Shown here: positions 6,192-10,120 of the stretch, piece by piece
How positions within the stretch are numbered: position 1 is the stretch's first letter
Layout of the letters: each line of letters begins with the position of its first letter
Translations under genes and position numbers: made by a program
Assembly: GCA_021820805.1 (NCBI GenBank)
Contig: JAKADF010000075.1
Coordinates: 1-10,120, forward strand
Source: Bacillota bacterium
Lineage (GTDB): Bacteria; Bacillota; Bacilli; Alicyclobacillales; Alicyclobacillaceae
Direction of reading: 5' to 3'
DNA length: 10,120 bases
Notes under the pieces: generated by a model
What the model saw: only the letters and a program-made list of their open reading frames with translations
Told to the model about the DNA's origin: nothing
The model's database searches: none

Positions 6192-6471
6192 CGGGGTGAG
6201 GCAGAGTGATAGATGACAAAACAGTGGCTATCATCCACGAGTGAGGCAGTGCCTAAAGAGGATAGATGACAAAACAGTGGCTATCATCCACGGGTGAGAC
6301 GGCGCCTGGAGTGATAGATGACAAAACAGTGGCTATTATCCACGGGTGAGGCAGTGCCTAAAGAGGATAGATGACAAAACAGTGGCTATTATCCACGGGT
6401 GAGGCAGTGCCAGAAGAGGATAGATGACAAAACAGTGGCTATTATCCACAGGTGAGGCAGCGCCAGAAGAG
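6192..6471 (+). repeat. five-copy 52-53 bp tandem repeat array
   Basis: Units begin at 6208, 6261, 6313, 6366 and 6419 (periods 53, 52, 53, 53). A partial copy of the unit tail (GGGGTGAGGCAGAGT, about 6193-6207) precedes the first. The first 24 bases of every unit, from GATAGATGAC to GTGGCTAT, are identical. They are followed by a DnaA-box-like 9-mer that changes along the array: TCATCCACG twice, TTATCCACG twice, then perfect TTATCCACA. The unit tail, GGTGAGGCAGTGCC plus about 7 bases, varies more. Within each unit GTGG and CCAC flank the 7-nt CTATyAT, giving a small dyad over the box. The period is not a multiple of three and stop codons occur, so it is not coding. It lies between the convergent tsaD and abcF genes. 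Confidence 0.95.
6231..6450 (+). promoter_or_regulatory. DnaA boxes within the tandem repeats
   Basis: Compared with the DnaA-box consensus TTATNCACA, plus-strand matches are at 6231-6239 (7/9), 6284-6292 (7/9), 6336-6344 (8/9), 6389-6397 (8/9) and 6442-6450 (9/9). All face the same way and recur at about five helical turns, so bound DnaA molecules would lie on nearly the same face of the helix. Known DnaA boxes tolerate one or two mismatches when clustered. Binding is inferred from sequence only. Confidence 0.7.
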
Positions 6472-6515
6472 GCAGAGGCACTCGGCGTAGTATGTTACGA
6501 TCCCGCCCGTATTAC

Positions 6516-6555
6516 AAAATAAACCAAGGTGCAGTTTGGCACATCGGTTTATTTT
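6516..6555. terminator. bidirectional terminator-like hairpin
   Basis: AAAATAAACC (6516-6525) pairs perfectly with GGTTTATTTT (6546-6555). Inside, GTGC (6529-6532) pairs with GCAC (6539-6542) around a 6-nt loop, with two mismatches between the two stems. The right arm continues as TTTTTATTA and so supplies U-rich RNA rightward; the left arm is A-rich and gives U-rich RNA leftward. It probably ends transcription from tsaD, with the repeat array inside the tsaD 3' untranslated RNA. The right end lies 2 nt from a perfect DnaA box. Confidence 0.5.
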
Positions 6556-6557
6556 TA

Positions 6558-6667
6558 TTATCCACAAGTTGTTGACAGGCTGGCCTGTGGATCATGTGGA
6601 AATTTGTCGAATTTCGCTTTGTAGAAAGGGTTTTGCCTGTGGATAACACTGTGCATAATGTGGATAT
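6558..6667. promoter_or_regulatory. second DnaA-box cluster (six boxes)
   Basis: Six boxes lie in 110 bp. On the plus strand there is TTATCCACA at 6558-6566 (9/9). Read on the minus strand there are boxes at 6586-6594 (8/9), 6595-6603 (7/9), 6638-6646 (TTATCCACA, 9/9), 6650-6658 (TTATGCACA, 9/9) and 6659-6667 (8/9). The boxes at 6586 and 6595 abut exactly, as do those at 6650 and 6659. A palindrome (ACAGGC-TG-GCCTGT, 6575-6588) and AT-rich stretches lie among them. The arrangement matches the non-origin DnaA-box clusters known from Bacilli; there is no dnaA or dnaN nearby. Confidence 0.78.
6605..6611 (+). promoter_or_regulatory. possible Spo0A box (TGTCGAA)
   Basis: An exact TGTCGAA (the Spo0A 0A-box consensus) lies between DnaA boxes, with a one-mismatch copy TGTAGAA 15 nt to the right (6620-6626). 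Spo0A boxes overlap DnaA boxes in B. subtilis oriC, which makes this placement suggestive, but a 7-mer can easily occur by chance in this length. Confidence 0.3.
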
Positions 6668-6688
6668 ATTGTGTGAAATTCACCTCGC

Positions 6689-6716
6689 CTGCCCAAGAAA
6701 TGCCGAATTTGGGCAG
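6689..6716 (-). terminator. hairpin downstream of abcF
   Basis: CTGCCCAA (6689-6696) pairs with TTGGGCAG (6709-6716), a perfect 8-bp stem with a 12-nt loop, 16 nt past the abcF stop. On the abcF strand the sequence after it is GCGAGGTGAATTT, so there is no good U-tract; on the plus strand TAGGTTTTGG follows. It may still stabilise or end the abcF mRNA 3' end. Confidence 0.35.
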
Positions 6717-6732
6717 TAGGTTTTGGCTGTGG

Positions 6733-8739
6733 TCACTGGTTGAGTTTCTCTAGTTCTTCCAAGTATGATGCGGCATTTGACCATTCATCGAGTAAAGATT
6801 CTTCCTCTTTTAACAATAACTCCAACTCAATTTGCAGAGCCTTTGTTTTATCGACATTTTGCGACAAAGCTGCTTCGTTTAGCTCTATCGCAATTTCGGT
6901 TTGCCTGGCTGCATTTGATTCCGAACGTGCTTCGATTTGCGCAACTCGTTCTTTCGCTTTTCGGATATCAGAAGAACGGACTCGAATTCTTCCTTCTTTT
7001 TCTGATCCGGTGCTTGTGCCTGGTTCAATGCTCGTTTCAGTTGCACCGTTCTCTTCTTCAGCCCACTTATCTTCATTTGCTTGCTTTTCCCGATAATCGC
7101 TGTAATTGCCTATGAATATTTTGATTCCGCTATCGGATAGCACGGCTACGTGTGTTGCAATTGCATCGATAAAGTAGCGGTCGTGGGAGATGAAAATAAG
7201 CGTTCCGTTGTAATCAGACAATGCATCCTCTAGCACTTCTTTACTCATTAGATCAAGATGGTTTGTCGGTTCGTCGAGAAGCAAAGTATTAGAGTTTTCC
7301 AGCATCAGGCGGCATAAATTAAGTCTGCTCCGCTCTCCGCCGCTTAGTGCAGAGACGGGTTTTTGCAGATCTTCGCCGCGAAAGAGGAACCGAGCAAGTG
7401 CTGTCCGAATTGTTGTATTATCGAAATCCCGGTGTTCATCCCACACTTGGTCAAGAACAGTTTTGTTGTGAGACAATGTTTCTTGTTCTTGGTCATAGTA
7501 ACCAATCTGAACGTGTTGGCCCCAATGAATGTGTCCTGCAAGCGGCGGCAGGTCGCCGATAATAGTTTTTAAAAGCGTTGTCTTCCCTGTGCCATTAGGG
7601 CCGACTATAGCAATGCGCTGCCCGCGTTCAATACGTAAATCGATATGTTTTGAAATCACCATAGCTTTTGAATCGCGGCCATTTGAATCATTCCCGTGTG
7701 AATCATGTTCATTGGAGCCATAGCCAATGGTGACGTTTTCGAGTAAAAGGACGTCTTTGCCGGAAGGACGGGCTGAATTGAAACGTAAGCCTAGTTCGGG
7801 GCCAGTTCCGGACGGCCTTTCGAGCAGGTTCATTTTTGCGAGCATTTTTCGGCGGCTTTGAGCGCGTTTTGTAGTGGATGCGCGGACGATATTCCGTGAA
7901 ATAAAATCCTCAACTTTTGCAATCTCTTTTTGTTGGGCTTCGTACTCTTTTTGAGCCGCTTCCATGCGGTTTGCTTTTTCCTCGATATAGTCACTATAGT
8001 TTCCGTGATAAAGTGTGGTTTTACCCTCGTCTAACTCGACAATCTCTGTTGCGATTTGATCTAGAAAGTAACGGTCATGGGAGACAACGAGCAGTGCTCC
8101 CTCATAACCTTGTAAATATCCTTCCAGCCAAGTTAAGGTTTCTGTATCCAAATAGTTTGTTGGTTCATCGAGTACAAGTAAACCTGGCTGCCAGGCGAGT
8201 AAACGTGCGAGTGACAACCGTGTTTTTTGGCCTCCGCTCAGAAGATCTACGGGCAGCTGTTGTAGTGATTTATCAAAGCCTAACCCGTCAAGCACTCTTC
8301 TGATTCTTGCTTCTACCGCGTAACCGCCTTGTTCTTCAAATTGATGTTGCAGTGCGGCATACTCGTTAGAAATGGCTGTGAAGCGAGAAATATCCTCGTA
8401 AACTTCTGGACGGGCCATCTGTTTTTCAAGTGTGCGCAGTTTTGCCTCAAGTTCGTAAATGGAAGCAAATACGTCTTTTACATACTGATATACAGTTGTT
8501 GATTTATCTGCTTGAACAAATTGCGAAATGTAGCCAATCGTGACCCCTTTGCCTAGGCTCACATCCCCAGAGTCTTTCTCAAGTTCACCAATTATGATAC
8601 GGAGTAAAGTGGACTTGCCTGCTCCGTTTGGACCGATTAGGGCAACGCGATCCCGTGTTTGAACAATAAGGGAGGCATCATTTAGAACTTGTATCCCGTC
8701 AAATTGTTTTTCGATATGGCTTGCTTGTAAAACGATCAT
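6733..8739 (-). CDS. ABC-F family ATPase (YdiF/Uup-like)
   Basis: 668-residue soluble twin ATP-binding cassette protein of the ABC-F family, cytosolic ribosome-associated factors that act at the E site to help stalled or special translation, not transporters. The first cassette has Walker A GPNGAGKST (36-44), signature LSGGQ (167-171) and LDEPTNYLD. An inter-cassette linker carries the charged helix pair around AQKEYEAQQKEIAKVEDFI. The second cassette has Walker A GPNGTGKTT (380-388), signature LSGGE and LDEPTNHLD. Residues about 592-668 form a Glu/Lys-rich coiled coil, as in YdiF/Uup. Residues 346-360 are an Asp-Ser-rich insert made of three 5-residue repeats. I chose ATG at 8739 because AAGGGG lies upstream; the frame opens 11 codons earlier without a good site. 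It is convergent with tsaD. No antibiotic-resistance role is indicated. Confidence 0.95.
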   Translation of the reverse strand: MIVLQASHIEKQFDGIQVLNDASLIVQTRDRVALIGPNGAGKSTLLRIIIGELEKDSGDVSLGKGVTIGYISQFVQADKSTTVYQYVKDVFASIYELEAKLRTLEKQMARPEVYEDISRFTAISNEYAALQHQFEEQGGYAVEARIRRVLDGLGFDKSLQQLPVDLLSGGQKTRLSLARLLAWQPGLLVLDEPTNYLDTETLTWLEGYLQGYEGALLVVSHDRYFLDQIATEIVELDEGKTTLYHGNYSDYIEEKANRMEAAQKEYEAQQKEIAKVEDFISRNIVRASTTKRAQSRRKMLAKMNLLERPSGTGPELGLRFNSARPSGKDVLLLENVTIGYGSNEHDSHGNDSNGRDSKAMVISKHIDLRIERGQRIAIVGPNGTGKTTLLKTIIGDLPPLAGHIHWGQHVQIGYYDQEQETLSHNKTVLDQVWDEHRDFDNTTIRTALARFLFRGEDLQKPVSALSGGERSRLNLCRLMLENSNTLLLDEPTNHLDLMSKEVLEDALSDYNGTLIFISHDRYFIDAIATHVAVLSDSGIKIFIGNYSDYREKQANEDKWAEEENGATETSIEPGTSTGSEKEGRIRVRSSDIRKAKERVAQIEARSESNAARQTEIAIELNEAALSQNVDKTKALQIELELLLKEEESLLDEWSNAASYLEELEKLNQ
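7660..7704 (-). repeat. three-copy 15-nt repeat inside abcF
   Basis: Three codon-aligned 15-nt units, each starting GATTCA on the minus strand, encode DSHGN, DSNGR and DSKAM (residues 346-360 of the ABC-F protein). On the plus strand the shared TGAATC recurs at 7669, 7684 and 7699. The segment lies in a loop between the first strand of cassette 2 (LLLENVTIGYG) and the strand before its Walker A, where related proteins usually have a short turn. Confidence 0.75.
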
Positions 8740-8820
8740 ATGAATTCCCCTTGGTGTCATACACTCTATCAATACGGTTTAAGACATGCTTAGGATTCTG
8801 TCTTTGGACAGGCGTAGGTG

Positions 8821-8830
8821 ACACTAGTGT
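8821..8830. promoter_or_regulatory. palindrome in the abcF-pap2 divergent region
   Basis: ACACTAGTGT is a perfect 10-bp palindrome, flanked by GGTG and ACC that nearly extend the dyad. It lies in the 141-bp region between the divergent abcF and pap2 starts and could be an operator. I see no clearly matching sigma-A -35/-10 pair for either gene; on the minus strand TTGCCG and TACACT with an 18-nt spacer (about 8824-8853) are a weak pair for abcF. Confidence 0.28.
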
Positions 8831-8880
8831 ACCCTCAGTACGCTGATTTCGGCAATTGTTTCAAATAAGGGGGAATTCGT

Positions 8881-9789
8881 ATGATAGTGCCTGATTTTCC
8901 AATGCCGCATGGACTTCTTTGGCAGTACAAGATTCTCGTCTATATTCAATCTTTCCAGTCACCGATGTTGGACAAAGCAGCCACATGGTTATCTGCACTT
9001 GGAATTGAGTCGTTTTATATTTTCGTTTTGCCTGTCATCTTCTGGGGAATTCACAAGCGTAATGGTCTTCGACTCGCTTATATTTTCCTCGCAAGCATGT
9101 TTTTTAACGCGTGGTTAAAAGCAGTGTTCCATCTAGTGCGGCCGATAGGTATTCCGGGGATCCGCTCTACGTATATGTCGTCTGCAACCAGTTATTCAAT
9201 GCCGAGCGGACATGCTCAAGGGCCGATGACATTTTGGACGATTGTCTCACGCATTGTGAAACGTAGATGGATCATCGCTGCAGGTACAGTGCTCGTTCTC
9301 GCGATTGGACTCTCGCGGCTCTATCTAGGTTTACATTGGCCAATGGATGTCATTCTCGGATGGGTACTTGGTCTCGTTATCGGCCTTATCGGATGGGCTT
9401 TGGCGAAATGGTGGACGTACCGCCAAATTGCTTTCCCAGTGAAACTATTTTTGGCAATAGCATTTCCGGTCCTGCTCTACGCTTTTCACCACGATGAACT
9501 TGGTGCAGGTTTTGCAGCATTTTTATTGTCGATTGGCGTTGGAGCAGTTATTGAAGGAGAATGGCTTTGCTGTGAACTTGATAAAGAACTGTGGAAGCGA
9601 TTTTGTGTAATTGTTATCGGCATTGCAGGTTTAATTGCGATACAATGGGGAATGAAATGGACATCAGGAAGCACAGCTTGGTTAATGGTGCGCGATATCG
9701 TTATTGGAATTTGGGCAACTCTCATCGCACCGTGGATTTTTGTTCTGTGCGGCCTCTATCATCGGGAAGGGATGCATCATGCCGATTGA
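8881..9789 (+). CDS. PAP2-family membrane phosphatase
   Basis: 302-residue multi-pass membrane protein with the three-part phosphatase signature of the PAP2 (lipid phosphate phosphatase) family. The parts are K80-x6-R87-P88 (KAVFHLVRP), P108-SGH111, and S145-R146...G150-x-H152...D156 (SRLYLGLHWPMD). H111 and H152 would be the catalytic general acid and nucleophile. Such enzymes dephosphorylate phosphatidic acid, phosphatidylglycerol phosphate or undecaprenyl pyrophosphate at the outer face of the membrane; the substrate here is not shown. Hydrophobic segments follow through the C-terminal half (about 130-175, 183-200, 208-225, 240-257, 268-293). The ATG at 8881 has AAGGGGG 7 nt upstream. It is divergent from abcF and overlaps the folate cyclo-ligase gene by 11 bp. 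Confidence 0.93.
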   Translation: MIVPDFPMPHGLLWQYKILVYIQSFQSPMLDKAATWLSALGIESFYIFVLPVIFWGIHKRNGLRLAYIFLASMFFNAWLKAVFHLVRPIGIPGIRSTYMSSATSYSMPSGHAQGPMTFWTIVSRIVKRRWIIAAGTVLVLAIGLSRLYLGLHWPMDVILGWVLGLVIGLIGWALAKWWTYRQIAFPVKLFLAIAFPVLLYAFHHDELGAGFAAFLLSIGVGAVIEGEWLCCELDKELWKRFCVIVIGIAGLIAIQWGMKWTSGSTAWLMVRDIVIGIWATLIAPWIFVLCGLYHREGMHHAD

Positions 9790-10120
9790 ACATACAGCGG
9801 ATTCGGAGAAAAGATTATTGCGATCCCGATTGTCACACATGCGCAAAACAATTGCACAAGTAGATCGACAAAAGATGAGTGCTCAAATTTCTGAACATCT
9901 GTTAGAGGTAATGGTAAGTCGTCATTCACAGACGATCGCTTTGTACGCTGCCTTTCGGGAGGAGGTCGACCTCATCTTTTGCCTAAAGCGGCTGCAAGCG
10001 CTAAGACACAGGGTTGTCTATCCAAGAACAAATAAGCAAACTCATAGTCTAACTTTCTGCCAGGTTAGAAGCTTTGAAGATTTACAGGCTGGTAATTTTG
10101 GTATTTACGAGCCGATTCCG
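9779..10120 (+). CDS. 5-formyltetrahydrofolate cyclo-ligase (partial, 3' end cut)
   Basis: The first 114 codons of a 5-formyltetrahydrofolate cyclo-ligase (5-FCL/MTHFS), which uses ATP to turn 5-formyl-THF into 5,10-methenyl-THF in the cytosolic one-carbon pool. Family features seen are an N-terminal KRLLRSRLSHMR helix (from K11) that supplies ATP-binding basic residues, the IALYAAFREEVDL segment, VVYPR, the LTFCQV strand, and DLQAGNFGIYEP (about 101-112). The reading frame is open to the window edge; about 80-90 residues, including the C-terminal P-loop-like GxGxGYYDR motif, would lie beyond it. The ATG at 9779 has GGGAAGGG just upstream and overlaps the PAP2 stop (9787-9789), so translation is probably coupled. 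The symbol varies between genomes (yqgN, fthC, mthfs) and I leave it blank. Confidence 0.92.
   Translation, partial: MPIEHTADSEKRLLRSRLSHMRKTIAQVDRQKMSAQISEHLLEVMVSRHSQTIALYAAFREEVDLIFCLKRLQALRHRVVYPRTNKQTHSLTFCQVRSFEDLQAGNFGIYEPIP

Larger units (their letters stand above)
6160..6732. other. 573-bp gene-free region between tsaD and abcF
   Basis: This convergent intergenic region holds, left to right, a G-rich stretch with two GCATTGG copies (6176-6190), the 53-bp tandem array, an undistinguished segment (6474-6515), the AT-rich hairpin, the six-box DnaA cluster and an 8-bp hairpin next to abcF. No open frame with a start, ribosome binding site and family signature is seen on either strand. 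Confidence 0.85.

Noticed and set aside
6208..6471. CRISPR array
   Set aside because: The parts between the invariant 24-nt cores are also near copies of each other, so there are no unique spacers, and no cas gene is nearby.
6572..6600. Sigma-A promoter from TTGACA at 6572-6577
   Set aside because: At 16-18 nt downstream there is only ATGTGG/TGTGGA, nothing like TATAAT, and no gene follows on that strand.
6231..6667. Chromosomal origin (oriC)
   Set aside because: There is no dnaA, dnaN or rpmH next to it and no clear DnaA-trio plus unwinding element; a DnaA-titrating or regulatory cluster fits better.
6733..8739. ABC transporter or antibiotic-resistance ABC-F
   Set aside because: There are no membrane domains, and the order and C-terminal coiled coil fit housekeeping YdiF/Uup-type proteins.

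Overview
The window comes from a spore-forming, Gram-positive Bacillota (Bacilli). The evidence is a CotF-type spore coat gene, DUF1659, DUF2922 and DUF1450 small proteins that are typical of Bacillaceae and Alicyclobacillaceae, strong GGAGG ribosome binding sites, frequent GTG and TTG starts, and the order thiL-tsaE-tsaB-rimI-tsaD followed by a convergent ABC-F gene, which I recall as the Bacillus subtilis ydiA-ydiF order. Base composition looks moderate, so an Alicyclobacillaceae-like host is possible, but genus cannot be fixed from this sequence.

Layout. Positions 33-519 (+) hold two small genes, DUF1659 and DUF2922, which end at a bidirectional terminator (552-588) shared with the convergent cotF-like gene (593-1147, -). 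A DUF1450 gene (1258-1518, -) and a DedA membrane protein gene (1538-2149, -) form a leftward pair. A short divergent region (2150-2287) separates them from a tightly packed rightward operon: thiL, tsaE, tsaB, rimI and tsaD (2288-6159). The last four overlap by 13, 8 and 4 bp. TsaE, TsaB and TsaD are three parts of the tRNA t6A-making machinery, while RimI is an N-terminal acetyltransferase and ThiL makes thiamine diphosphate.

Positions 6160-6732 are non-coding and are the most unusual part. They hold five 52-53 bp tandem repeats, each carrying a DnaA-box-like 9-mer, and then a second group of six DnaA boxes around a bidirectional terminator-like hairpin. In total there are eleven boxes matching TTATNCACA at 7/9 or better, four of them perfect. 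I read this as a chromosomal DnaA-box cluster of the kind that titrates DnaA away from oriC, not as an origin. An exact Spo0A box lies inside it.

The right part holds an ABC-F ATPase (6733-8739, -), a divergent PAP2 membrane phosphatase (8881-9789, +), and the first 114 codons of 5-formyltetrahydrofolate cyclo-ligase (9779 to the window edge, +), which overlaps the PAP2 gene by 11 bp.

The main oddities beyond the DnaA cluster are a tetrapeptide Gly-rich tail on RimI, encoded by a perfect 12-nt-period repeat that lays down an array of GGAGG motifs leading into the tsaD start, and a near-identical inverted copy of the leader/start sequence at the two divergent genes abcF and pap2.
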